NCBI RefSeq assembly: GCF_000346465.2
Contig: NC_034012.1
Location: 21,735,169 to 21,799,168 of the forward strand
DNA from: Prunus persica
Taxonomy: Eukaryota; Streptophyta; Magnoliopsida; Rosales; Rosaceae
Reading direction: 5' to 3'
Length of the DNA: 64,000 nucleotides
The notes below the pieces were generated by a model. That model saw only the letters and a list, made by a program, of their open reading frames with translations, searched no databases and had not been told where the DNA came from. Shown piece by piece: positions 44,270-55,348 of this stretch (position 1 is the first letter of the stretch; every line of letters begins with the position of its first letter). The translations under genes and the position numbers were made by a program.

Positions 44270-47200
44270 AGCATGCCCACTAAAGCAACAACTTCACTTT
44301 ATTGGGCATCCCCAACTTCCAAATAGCCTTCCAAAAAACACGTTGAGGCTCTGAATTTGAAGCACCCACACCATCACTGCTGTTCTCCTCACACTGACGA
44401 AGAGCCACATGATACCGGGACTTCACAGTTTATTTACCATTTTTCGAAAATAACCAATAACTACCATCTTCCAAAGGGGCTACGAAACCAAGATCAATAC
44501 TTGCAATAGCATCACAATCCTCCTTACAAAAAGAAGTATCTAATAGAGGTAAATTCCAACTTCCTGAAGAAGTAAATAAATCTGCAACCTTCGCATCCCA
44601 GTTTAACCCATTGTTCATCAACGTCTTGAAAGTAAATGGTTTTGGTATCCATTTATTGTGAAAAACTCTTATTGAATTTCCATTCCCCACTCACCCCATG
44701 AAACCATCATGAAGCACGTCCCTACCCCATAAGAGAGCCCTCCAAATTAGAGAAGGAGAAGACCCCAATTTAGCTTGTAGGAAAGAACTAGTACGAAAAT
44801 ATCTTGCTTTCATCATCTGTGTGAGAAGAGAGGAAGGATCCTCTAGTAGTCTCAAAGACTGCTTGGCCACCATTGCTTTATTAAATGCTTCGAAATTCTT
44901 GAAACCAAGACCCCCAAAACACTTGGGTTGACAAAGTTTGCGCCAATCCAGCCAATGAATACTCCTCATCCCAGATTTTCCCCACCAATATCAACTGATC
45001 ATAGCTGACAAATCATGATAGAGTTGCTAGGGTAGTTTGAAAACACTCATAGTATATGTAGGTAGAGCTTGCGCCACAACCTTAATATGCACCTCTTTTC
45101 CTGCTGTAGATAACAATTTCCCATTCCAAGTAGTAAGTAACCACAGATTCTCCTGAACAAATTGGAACATCTGGGTTTTAGTCCTCCTTGTCATCGTTGG
45201 CAGACCCAAATATTTTTCATGGCAAGCTACAATCTTTACTCCAAACAAATTCGAAATCAACTGTTTCATAATCGGATCAGTGTTAGGGCTAAAACTAGCT
45301 GCAGACTTATCAAAATTTATCTTCTCACTTGATGCCCTTTCATACAATTTGAGGATATGCAGTAGATTAGAGCAATCAGATAAATGAGCGTTACAAAAAA
45401 GAAGACTATCATTTGCAAAAAAAAATGAGAAAGAGTAAGCGCTCCCTGGGCAATAGACAGACCTTTTATACCTTTCGCCTGTAAGTCACAGGTAAGCAAG
45501 CCGACAACCCTTTCGCACAAATTAAAAATAAATAAGGCGAAAAAGGGTCTCCTTGCCTCAACCCTCGAGCATGGGTTATCATCCCTGAAGCAACACCTCT
45601 TACTTGGACAGAATACATAACAGTGGTTATATAATCCATTATTAACGTCACCCATCTAGCATTGAAACCCAAACGTTGCGTCATTCTTTCCAGAAATAAC
45701 CACTCCACACGATGATAAGCTTTTGACATGTCGAATTTTAGCACCATCTTCTTCAATCCACTCTCACCGCGACATTTAATTGCATGAATACTTTCAAAAG
45801 CCGCAATTATGTTATCTGTTATCAACCGAGCTGAACAAAAGCACTTTAGTAATTGGAAATAATTGCTGGCACAATTTGTTTCATCTGGTTCACCAGAGTC
45901 TTTGAAATTATCTTATACAACACCGTACATAAGTTGATCGGTCTATACTCAGTCACTTGTGCCGGACACTCAGTTTTAGGGATAAGAGTCAGTAGGGTAT
46001 GGTTTATTGTTTGCACACTACCCCTTCCATTAAGTATATTCAAACAGAAATCAGTAACATCATCACCAACTACCCTCCAATATTTTTGATAAAACAATGC
46101 TGACATACCATCCATCCCCGGGGACTTGGTGGGAAACATTTGCCCCAGTGCCTTCTCAAGCTCCTTCAGCCCGAAATGTAAAAGAAGTCGAGCATTCATC
46201 TCTCTAGTTACAGCTAGTTGTACAGCCTCCAGGATATCATCAAAGCCACATGAACCCATCGTCGTGAACAAGCCCTGAAAATAATCACAAAAAAATCTCC
46301 AATATCCTCCCTCGATGTACGCCACACCCCACCCTCATCAAGAATCCCTTTGAGCTTATTAATACGTCCTCGCTATTTGGCTTGCCCAAGGAAAAAACTT
46401 TGTATTTCGATCTCTAATTTTTTAACTAGGATATTCTTAATTTTTGCCTCCACATGACCTCCTTCTTCTTCAGCAAAAAATCCAACTCTCGTGATAAAAA
46501 TAACTATTGATTATCAGTATCAGAATTAATACTTCTTCGTTGTAGATCATCAATCTGACCTTGTACACGATGGATGTGTGAAGAAAGATGCCCCCACACT
46601 GTCTTTATTCCATCGTTGTAGAGACCCTTGACAATCTTTCAACTTTTCCACCATGGTCCCTGTATTCCGTGCCTATGCACTTATAATGGTTTCCTCACAA
46701 CCTTCAACCGTAGACCATATCTCCTCAAACATAAAACGTCGCTTTCCCGACCTTGACTTGAAAGCTTCAAAAAAAGTAAGAATAGGGAGGTGATAAAAAA
46801 CAATAGAGTTCAAATGATGGGTATTGATCTCCGAAAATTGCAACCACAACTCTGCATTAGCCACCATTCGATCTAACCAAAGTGAAACCAAACCATCTCC
46901 CTGCCATCGGTTGGACCAAGTATACTTATATCCTTTAAAACCTACTGTCGTTAGACCACAGCCACCGAGCATCTCCCCAAAATCTAGCATCTAAGTCGTT
47001 GGCCTATAACGGCGGCCTAGATATTCATGAGCTTCAAGAATCTCGTTGAAATCACCTCCTACCAACCACGGACCCTTACCACTGTCGGCCAATCTTCTTA
47101 GTAGTTCCAAAGAATACTTCCTCAAACATGTTTCTGGATTCCTGTAAAAACCTGTAAAATGAAAACTAACTCGTTCCATACCACCAATGTAAGCGTCAAT

Positions 47201-47461
47201 GTGTTTAGCCGAAAAGGATCGGATGGTCACATCCACCCCATGCTGCCACAATAGGGATAAACCGCCTAACCGTCCATCTCGACTAACACTGAAACAACTT
47301 GCCAATCCTAACTGTCGTCGCACCGCCTCCATATGACAAATTTTCTTCTTAGTTTCAGATAAGAACACAACTTGGGGCTTTTTATCTCTAAGAAGGAATC
47401 TTAGAGCACAGAGTGTTTGTGGATTGCCGAACCCACGAACATTTCTGCATAACAGTGTCAT
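44270..47461 (-). pseudogene. LINE ORF2: endonuclease and reverse transcriptase, broken
   Basis: The apurinic-type endonuclease starts at 47461 (LLCRNVRGFGNPQT) and contains VVFLSETKKK, WLVGGDFNEI and YTWSNRW. Reverse transcriptase blocks follow: PTKSPGMDGMSALFYQ, TLIPKTECPAQVTEYRPINL (about 46000-46150), LKFDMSKAYHRVEW, GLRQGDPFSPYLFL (about 45550). The polymerase box reads FAND at 45408-45419 where plant LINEs have FADD, so a catalytic Asp has become Asn. Then come YLGLPTMTRRTK, the post-RT region (LCQPKCFGGLGFKN) and a zf-RVT motif (CLRCGQAEEGTWHALWECKY, 44120-44200). There are at least four frame breaks or stops, for example 46988-46993, 45843-45848, near 45420 and near 44690. Confidence 0.85.
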
Positions 47462-47469
47462 TGCTTGTG

Positions 47470-48760
47470 ATGGGCCCTTAATTCGGGACCCATCACGGTT
47501 TGTCTAGATGTGCAAGACTCATTGATCAAATTACCCTCCCCACTTTTTTGTGAACCTCCTCTTTCTTTAGGGCTACCCCTAGCTCGAGCCCCTCCCACAC
47601 GGAGCCACTTACCCTTTCGTTTATCCAGAAGTGGCTGCATATCAGCACCTGCCTCCACCTCCATCATCTTCTTGATCATCATCTGTTTACCTTTATTTCC
47701 AAATCCCCATCTACATCTTCTTGACATTTATCCAACATCTCGTAGATGGCAGTAACTAGTACTTCACAAAACTGTACAATAGATACTTCAGGGGCCAAGT
47801 TAACCGCAACCTTACTCCCTCCATCATCTACCCTTCTCCGTTTCTTTGATAATTGTCTTTCGACAAAATCTTCCATATCATCTTCCCTTACCACATCCTT
47901 CCCCCCATCGTCATGGACAGTGAAGGCAGCCTTGAAGGGCCTAACAACATCGGATACCCGCCTCTCTTATGCTCGAAACTGCACCCCTTGTGGACGAGCC
48001 ACTGAACTCAACCTCCAGACCCTCTGATTTCAATGCACAATTGGTTCCCACGTGGTCAAGTCTTTCTTAAAAAAATGGGAGGCATTCATACTCAATTTCA
48101 TATTGTTTTGCAGGTTCGTCTAGGGCTAGACGGAGCATCACACATCGCTTCAACAGTTCATTTATCGGCAAACTGACTCGAATACGAAGGAAGCATCCTA
48201 AATAGTCCTATTAAGCCCCCGATCAATCGTAATATAGGTGCCCAAAAAATTCCCTATCTTTTCTCCTATTGCTGGCGTCAGAAAGAGTGGTGGAATCCGC
48301 CGAACCCTAATGTAGAAACACTGGGTATCTAGCGGTACCAAATCAGGATCCACCTTGCCATCCGTAGCCGCAAGTACCAACAAAGCTCTATCAAAAGTCC
48401 AAGGGGATCCCCTAAAAAAAAAATTCCGATTGAATTCATTTTAAAAAGAAAACAATAACTGTGACGCCTCATCCAAAGAAACCGTCGTAAAGTCCTCTCG
48501 CGTATGCCAAATCTATTTCAGTGTCCCAAACAGCGCTTCCCCACCACAAGAAAGCGTTCCGCCTTTAACAATGCTATCTCTTCAACCCCAACTTCAAGAG
48601 CTTCAGTTTCCAAAATTGCCAATGTTCTATGCATGCCAGAGACTATTTCATCAATTGCCTCCATCATACAATCAAGACTCTCGAACACCAAACCTACAAA
48701 ACTAGTGCCCAGACTATGGAAAACCTTGTGCAAATCAATTTTCCTATTCATATAACACAA
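47470..48760 (-). pseudogene. LINE ORF1 (DUF4283-type RNA-binding protein), broken
   Basis: Starts MNRKIDLHKVFHSLG near 48751. Pieces in different frames read as the DUF4283 region found in plant L1 ORF1 proteins: LDTQCFYIRVRRIPPLFLT, then GNFLGTYITIDRGLNRTI at 48198-48310, and VSLPINELLKRCV. A Lys/Arg/Asp-rich segment (KKRRRVDDGGSK, about 47830) follows. ORF1 proteins coat LINE RNA. Frameshifts near 48420 and 47940 and several stops prevent one product. Confidence 0.6.
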
Positions 48761-48779
48761 AAACTCTCCTTATCATGCT

Positions 48780-49044
48780 TCAGAAGCAAGGAAGACTATG
48801 AAAAAACCTAGCATCCCCTATTGAAATACCGTTCGGCTCCTGTCGGGAAGCCTCACTACCGTTCTGTTTTCTGTGTGCTTGGTTCCCTTTATGTGGATAG
48901 TTGCTTTATTTTTATGGGTCTCTTGAAGCATATTTGACATGCTATCCAATCAATAACCATGTATTTTTCTTTTGTCGAGATCCACGAAAGGGCTTTATTG
49001 TCGCTCCAATTGAAGCTTTAGGCCAACCCATCAATTCCTTTTTC
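48780..49044. other. Probable LINE 5' leader
   Basis: No gene. It lies between the ORF1 start and the duplicated block and is likely 5' untranslated sequence of the LINE. Confidence 0.4.
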
Positions 49045-50185
49045 GACTTTTCTTCTTGTACCTACACAAGCCAACCCATTAATCTTCTAAGCATGAGCAT
49101 GGATGCTGCAAAAATAATTATATATGGAATCCTCTCTCTTCAACAGCCACCTATACCACAATACCCACCGACATCCCAACCATAACTCATTACTGCCCCA
49201 TCTGCCTCATCCTTCTCTCTCCTCTATCTCTTCCCCCTCTCTTCACCATCCACACCAGAACAGCCACTGACCTCCCTCCCAGCCATCACCAAAAAGTCAG
49301 TTAAATCCACCTTGAAAAAAACATTGAATCACAACTAGTCCTGCAAAACCCAAAAATTGAAAGATGAGATCTTCTCACTAGATCTGAGGTGATGGTGTTT
49401 AGTGGGCGTGCGAATTCGAAGGAAAACGGATTCTGTCGCTAATGGGCAAGTCCGATGAACTAGCGGCTCCAACGAAAATCAAGGAGAGGCAGTGGGGAGT
49501 GTGGGTTGGGTTGCATTGGAGTGGGATGGGGAGGGTAGGTGGGTGTGAGTTTTGGGTTCGAACAAACCCCTTTCAGATTGAAGAGAGAGAGAGAGAGAGA
49601 GAGGGGTAAGAGATAGAAAGGGAAAATAGAGAGAGATGAGGGGTTTTTGGTTCACTTTTCTTCTTGTACCTATACAAACCAACCCATCAATCTTCTAAGC
49701 ATGAGCATGGATGCTGTAAAACTAATTACTTATGCAATCCCCTTTCTTCAACAGCTACCCACACCACAATACCCACCGACATCCTAGCCATCACTCATTA
49801 CTGCCTCATCTGCCTCATCCTTCTCCCTCCTCTATCTCTTCCCCTTCTCTTCAACAGCCATCCACTGACCTCCATCCCAGCCATCACCAAAAATTCAATT
49901 AAATCCACCTTGAAAAAAAATTTGAATCACAAATAGTCCTGCAAAACCCAAAAATTGAAAGATGAGATCTTCTCACTAGATCTGAGGTGGTGGTGTCGAG
50001 TGGGCGTGCAAATTCAAAGGAAAACGGATTCTGACGAGGATGGGCAAGTCCGATCAACTGGCGACTCCGACGAAAAATCAAGGAGAGGCGGTGGGGAGTG
50101 TGGGTGGGTGTGGGTTAGGTTGCATTGGAGTGGGATGGGGAGGGTATGTGGGTGTGAGTTTTGGGTTCAAACAAACCCCTTACAG

Positions 50186-50244
<59 letters not shown>

Positions 50245-50265
50245 TAGAAAGGGAAGATAAAGCCA
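49045..50265. repeat. 608-bp tandem duplication with GA microsatellites
   Basis: CTTTTCTTCTTGTACCT occurs at 49047 and 49655, and the following ~600 bp match throughout (ATGAGCATGGATGCTG, CAATACCCACCGACATCC, GAAAGATGAGATCTTCTCAC, TTTTGGGTTCRAACAAACCCC). Each unit ends in a GA repeat: about 20 bases near 49580 and about 45 bases at 50190-50236. Copies differ by scattered substitutions and small indels. No supported gene. The position upstream of the LINE on the element strand suggests leader or promoter monomers. Confidence 0.85.
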
Positions 50266-50484
50266 TTTAATTATTTTTTCTTTTGGTTCTTTTTTTTTCG
50301 ATTTGTTTTTTTAATTTAATAATTGTTTAAATGGTTAAGTTCCAATTTTGTCCCTGCACGCACCCAACACGTGTGTCTTAACTGACGGAATGGGTCAATT
50401 GGACTTGATTTGCAGAGGAAGTAAAGAGTGATGACCAAAATTAAATTCGACCCTAACCCCAGTGATCAAAATTGTAATTACCTC
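50266..50484. other. Short AT-rich spacer
   Basis: T-rich and A-rich stretches around CACGCACCCAACACGTGTG; nothing coding. Confidence 0.4.
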
Positions 50485-51597
50485 TAATACCTCAAGCATG
50501 AGTGTGTGTCGTGTACACCAATCCTGGACATCCTACGGAGTCTTGTCCAAGTTTGTATGGTGATGGGGAAGAGATGGCTCAAGCAAACTATATGCAACAA
50601 CAAAAGATAAGAAACGCCCCATTTTCTAACACATATAATACTGGATGCCGTCAATACCCTAACTTTGGATGGAAGAATAACCAAAATGTGTAATCAGCCC
50701 TAGTTCAGCAAAATTAGTTTGTTCCTCAACAAAATGCACCAGCACCACCTCTTAGTCAAGGTAAGTCTTTAGAAGAGTTAATTGATTCTTTGACTTTTAC
50801 CACTCAAGGTTTTATGTAGGAAACAAGGTAAACAGAAGCACAAATGTCCACAACAATCAAGAGTCTTGAAAACCAAGTTGGACAAATTGCAGCCTCATTG
50901 GGTCAAATAGAGCCAGGGGAAGCTTCTGAGCCAAGTAATTTCAAATCCTAATGGAGGCCATGAAATCGCAAAGGTGATTGCTCACCGAAGTGGAAAAGAG
51001 GTGGGAAATGATGACAAAGAGAAGGATGTGATCAATTTGACAAAGGTGGAGAGAAATTCATTCAAAATCGTGGTTGCCCCCTCTCCCAAGCCTACGGTCG
51101 CAAGTGACAGCTCTAAGGTAAGTTCGCTTGTGAATCATTCGATTACTTCAAAAGTTCCCTTTCCTCATAGGTTTATGAATTCAAAGAAGGAGCAAGCTTC
51201 AAAGGACATGTTAGAGAATTTCCCAAAAAGTGCAAGTGAACATTCTTTTGCTCGATGGAATCTAGCAAATTCCAAGCTATGCAAAGTTCCTCAAAGAGCT
51301 TTGTACAAATAAGAGGAATTTCAAGGAGAATGAAACCGTGGCCTTAAGTGAGGAAGTCTCTGCACTGTTGCGTACATTGCCTCCTAAACTAAAGGATCTA
51401 GGGAGTTTTAGTATACCTTGTATAATTGGCAATAAAATGTTTGAACATGCTTTATTAGACTTAGGTGCTTCAATTAAGTTGATGCCATTTTCTGTTTATG
51501 AATCTTTGAATTTAAGTGCGCTTTAAGAGACTTCTGTGAACATACAACTAACGAAAAGTCTAGCTCATGATTTTAAAGAAGCACTTCTTGGGAGGTA
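50485..51597 (+). pseudogene. Athila-like gag-protease remnant
   Basis: A knuckle-like piece NPGHPTESCPSLYGDGEEM (about 50510-50570) precedes a Gln-rich gag end (TTIKSLENQVGQIAASLGQ, about 50850). A basic linker follows, then an aspartic protease (PCIIGNKMFEHALLDLGASI, about 51415-51480) with active-site Asp-Leu-Gly-Ala-Ser. Several stops, such as TAA at 51310-51312, and frame changes break it. The sequence after NIQLTK (about 51555) jumps to a pol-terminal motif. Confidence 0.7.
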
Positions 51598-52379
51598 ACC
51601 CAAGTTCTAAAAACTTTTTTGTTTTGTTTTTTTGTTTATCGTCTTCTTTAATTATTAGTTTTGGTTAATCATATTCCTGCTTTGTCTTAGGTTCGTTGGC
51701 ATTCAAAGAAACAAGTTGTGGGTGCTTGAGTTCATCACGTTGTCTATCTTCTCTCACTTCGACAAATTCTACGCTTTGCTCATCCACACACCTACAAAAA
51801 CCTAGGATGTTCTCACACCCTCTCTCTCTTTAATTGCTTTTGCATGACTTAGTTTTCTTAGTCCAATCGGTTGCCCATAATGATTGACTAGTCTGCTGGC
51901 ACTTTACTCCCACATTGTATATCAATGTTATAGTCCACCTTTTCAAGTTTTTGTTTCTCATTAGGATTAGCCTTTTGTCTTTACTTTTTAAACGTTTAGT
52001 TTTTATTTAATTAGTTTGTGTTTTTTTTTTCTTTCTTTATTTTTCATTTTCTCCTTATGAATTTTATATATAAAAAAAGAAAAATTCAAGGAACCCAAAA
52101 ATATGTTCTTTTACTTTGAGTCTTGTTTTTATTTGTTGTTAGTAGTCATTTCCCAATTCTATGATGAGATTTGGTCTTTATTTTCAATTAACTTTCAAGA
52201 AAATGTGAGCATGTCATTAATTTTTTACATTATCTTTGTGTTAGCCATACTTTGATGACTAAACTTGGCAAATCATTATGCATATAGCTGTGTTGATATG
52301 ATGAGGATTTCACATTAATTAAATTTCCAAATAAGAATTAGTGTAACTCTCATTATGTGAGCTTTTGAGCCTATATGCT
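50485..52379 (+). mobile_element. Athila-like Ty3/gypsy remnant with large internal deletion
   Basis: A gag end and protease are followed almost directly by what looks like the last residues of pol (FKEALLGR, stop at about 51597), then 780 bp of T-rich 3' region without a gene and an LTR. Reverse transcriptase, RNase H and integrase are absent. The order and the LTR type point to the Athila lineage. Confidence 0.65.
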
Positions 52380-53958
52380 TGATAAGTCCATAAATATACT
52401 CATTTATGTACTCTTTTTACTTTGGTTTTGTAAGAGAATTAGATTTAAAAAGGGCTTATTACTTTATTTTTCTGATTTTCAGCTTTTCTGCGCTCTTAGA
52501 AGGTTTTTAAGGGAAAATCCACTTTTCAGAGGAATTTTAGCGCAAGACCAATTGGAGATGAAATCTAACATCTTGAAGTTCAATCTATGATTTTTCTAGA
52601 ATTTTCTACCGAGCCAATTGGTACAGTATTACAAGTAAAGTTAGCCCACGTGCAGACAGGACAGTTTCGTACATGTTACGTGAATGTGAAGAAACGGAAG
52701 CCTTTCCGAATTTTTCAAGTTACGTGCTATATATGGTTGGAAAGATAAGACATTTATCTTTCTAAAATATATTTTTAATGATTTTTCTACACGGTCAAAG
52801 ATCCCCAAATCGTGTGAACATTGGGCTGAGCTGTATTTCCCAGTGGAGTTAGGAATTGTGATTTTTACTTTCCTATTTGGATTCCTTGTTTACCAAGACT
52901 TCTTGGACGACTTTTTAGTCAATTTTAGGGTTTAGAACTCTGATATAAGTGATATAAAAGACGAGCCAAGGCCTGAAAAAAAGCATTCACGTCCTAAAGA
53001 GATCAACGGCGCAAGAGGAGAAAGCTGCGAACGAGTTCTTTCTTTTCCTTCCTTCTTTTAATTTTCAGTTGTTATGTATTTATTTTTGAGTTCATCCAAG
53101 ACCATGAGTAACTAATTTCTTGTTAGTTAGGGCTTAATCTTGAAGCCCTAAACATGATTCAATTTTATAAACAAGTTTAATGGATTTTTAGTTTCTACAA
53201 GCGTGATGATTTTGGTTTCTCTATGTTATGTGAATTCTGATATTTTGTTTCTTTGAGTAGCTAACTTAGAAGCATGTATTGGAATTAAATTGTTGTAGAA
53301 CATAGGTCAATTGCCATATTGAATGTGTTCTTGTTTGCAACGAATAATTGGGTTAAGAACTAGTTATGAGAAATCGATTCTCGAATTCCTAATAACAAAT
53401 GCCATGTTTTAGGGTTTTTGTGACACTCATATTCTCTTTGATCTTAATGGATTCTTGATTGTTAATTTGAGTAAATGCCATACTAGATTTCAATTAAGAA
53501 TACACGTATTGATGTAAATGCCATACACTTTACATACACTTAAGAGAGAACCATACAACTCGAGTCAAATGCCATGATCTTGTTGTGAGTGTCGTCATCA
53601 TATGCTTGCTAGAAATTGATTATCTATTGTTGTTTATGGATTGATTGATTGTTTGGAGGTGGATAGTAAGTCCTATCTATTGTTCTTGATTGATTTTAAA
53701 CCAATTTCTCTTAAACTCTAATTTAAATTCTCTTTTGTTTCCTTTTCCTTATTTTGTTTGATTCACAAAAACAAATCAAAACCCCCCTTGGTGTTGGCGT
53801 GTGTTTGGAAGTCCTTTGTTTTGATTTTCATTGCGTGACATTGATAAACATCTCTTTAGATCACAATCTCCGTGGGATCGACCCTTGCTTGCTTACTATA
53901 CTATCATTTGATTTGTGCACTTGCAAGGTTTTAATATTGTTGTTAAAATTTACCAACA
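52380..53958 (+). repeat. LTR of the Athila-like element
   Basis: Starts TGATAAGTCC and ends ACCAACA. The terminal part with CTCCGTGGGATCGACCCTTG and a GTGCACTTGC phrase is characteristic of Athila-type LTR ends. About 1,579 bp. No primer-binding site follows, so it is a 3' or solo LTR. The left edge is less certain, since no good purine tract precedes it. Confidence 0.65.
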
Positions 53959-54548
53959 ATGCTTTTCTTTCTTGAGCGCTACATTGTTATTCTATTATTT
54001 TCTTGTCTACAAGTCGTTGTGATCTCATTGTTCTTTGTTTTCGTCAAGTACTTGAGGATATTTAAATTGTTTGCTAGAACTACTTTCATTATCTATTAAA
54101 AGATATTACATCTACACATATACGATATACGTCACTTCATTTTTACTTATCTCAGGCAATGTGGGTTTTGGTACCACGTATGGTCAACACAATTCACCCA
54201 TATTAGAGGTCTGGATGGTCGGACTCTATTACCAAATTACAACACATTTCTTAAAAAATTTATTGTTTGATTTGGACCCAGATGGTTTTGCTCTTGGGAT
54301 TTGAAATACAAAATATATCTTACTATGAGTGGTCATTTTAGAAGATACTTGTGGCCAAATTGACGGTTTTACCCCTCCCATAGACGTTCAAATTGAAGGA
54401 ATTTGATGGAAGGATTGAATGTCACGAATAGGAGAGTTGGAAGACCAAAATAAAACTCTAGTATAAGTTTAAGGATTATTACGGTTAAAACCCCTAAAAA
54501 TAAACAAATGTGGACAAGATTCAATTAAACAAATATTAAATAAAGAAG
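53959..54548. other. Intergenic spacer
   Basis: AT-rich, no conserved frame or repeat recognised. Confidence 0.4.
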
Positions 54549-54673
54549 TGAACACGGGCTTAGCAAAGTTGGTTAGAGCGGATGAGCTCTCTATTATGCA
54601 CCCAACTTCGAATCTCCTTCTATGTAATTTAGATTAGATTAAAGTAGAATATGGTTTGTATAAAAAAAATTAA
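54549..54673 (+). mobile_element. tRNA-derived SINE
   Basis: A-box-like TTAGCAAAGTTGGTTAGAGC (54560 on) and B-box-like ACTTCGAATCTCC (about 54605) lie at tRNA spacing. A short body ends in GAATATGGTTTGTATAAAAAAAA, the kind of 3' end seen in many plant SINEs. About 120 bp. Confidence 0.65.
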
Positions 54674-54692
54674 TTAAATAAATTAATTATAT

Positions 54693-54838
54693 CTTAGTTT
54701 TTTTTAGTACAAAAGATAGTCTAAATCGAAGGAGAAGGAGATTTCTCACACACACAATTATGATGCCGTAGGGATTCAAACCTGAGACATTTGATCTGCA
54801 AATTAAGGCTCTTTCCCACTCGGTTAGACATCGTTGGC
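54693..54838 (-). mobile_element. Second tRNA-derived SINE, opposite orientation
   Basis: On the minus strand: GCCAACGATGTCTAACCGAG with an A box, GGTTTGAATCCC as B box, and a body ending CTATCTTTTGTACTAAAAAAAA. Its tail faces the tail of the preceding SINE across about 20 bp. The two differ in sequence, so they are separate families. Confidence 0.65.
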
Positions 54839-54909
54839 TATATCTTAGCTTGGGTGAGATTTTCATTTTTGTAAAAAAGTGATGTGAGTTTGCATTTGTG
54901 CTAGAGGTC

Positions 54910-55168
54910 AATGACTCGTTTGGGATTGCTTTTCTAGAAAGAACTTCTGCTCATAAGTGCTTTTAACAAAAAACGCTTTTATTATAAAGTTGTTGAAAAT
55001 TTCATAAAAAATCAAAGTGCTTCCTGAAAAAACACTTGGAAGTGCTTCTGAAAAAATCTTCAGAAAACGCTTCTATGACTTAAAAGCACTTAAACGCCGT
55101 CAGAAACGCTTTTAATTGTTAGAAAACACTTTTGGCCCAACCAGAAGCCCCTACGTAACGGACCCCAA
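54910..55168. mobile_element. hAT-like MITE upstream of ECM29
   Basis: Left end CTCGTTTGGGATTGCTTTTC is loosely matched by the inverted right end GTCCGTTACGTAGGGGCTTC. The interior is full of AAGTGCTTTT/AAAAGCACTT words in both orientations, typical of small non-autonomous elements. Ends just 180 bp before the ECM29 start codon. Confidence 0.45.
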
Positions 55169-55348
55169 GTAATTTCAGCGTAATTAGGTGATTCCGGGTC
55201 GGGTGCAATGAGTCAAATACTTGAGGGGTGCATTTGAACTCCCAACCAATGTACTAAAAACCCACCAAAAGAGGCAGGACTAAAGAGTAGCCTGTGTCTG
55301 TGTCTATACATACGGGCAATTGGCAATTGGTGTCGTGCGGTGAAAGAA

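Larger units (their letters stand above)
43210..48770 (-). mobile_element. L1-type LINE (non-LTR retrotransposon), decayed
   Basis: Read leftward: ORF1 remnants (48760-47470), endonuclease and reverse transcriptase ORF2 (47461-44270), and an RNase H-like tail (44010-43600). The 3' end is A-rich on the element strand, GATAAAATAAAAAAG at about 43215-43235. Many frameshifts and stops. Target duplications were not found. Confidence 0.85.

Noticed and set aside
54556..54622. A functional tRNA gene
   Set aside because: Boxes A and B are present but the acceptor and anticodon stems do not pair; a SINE head is the better reading.
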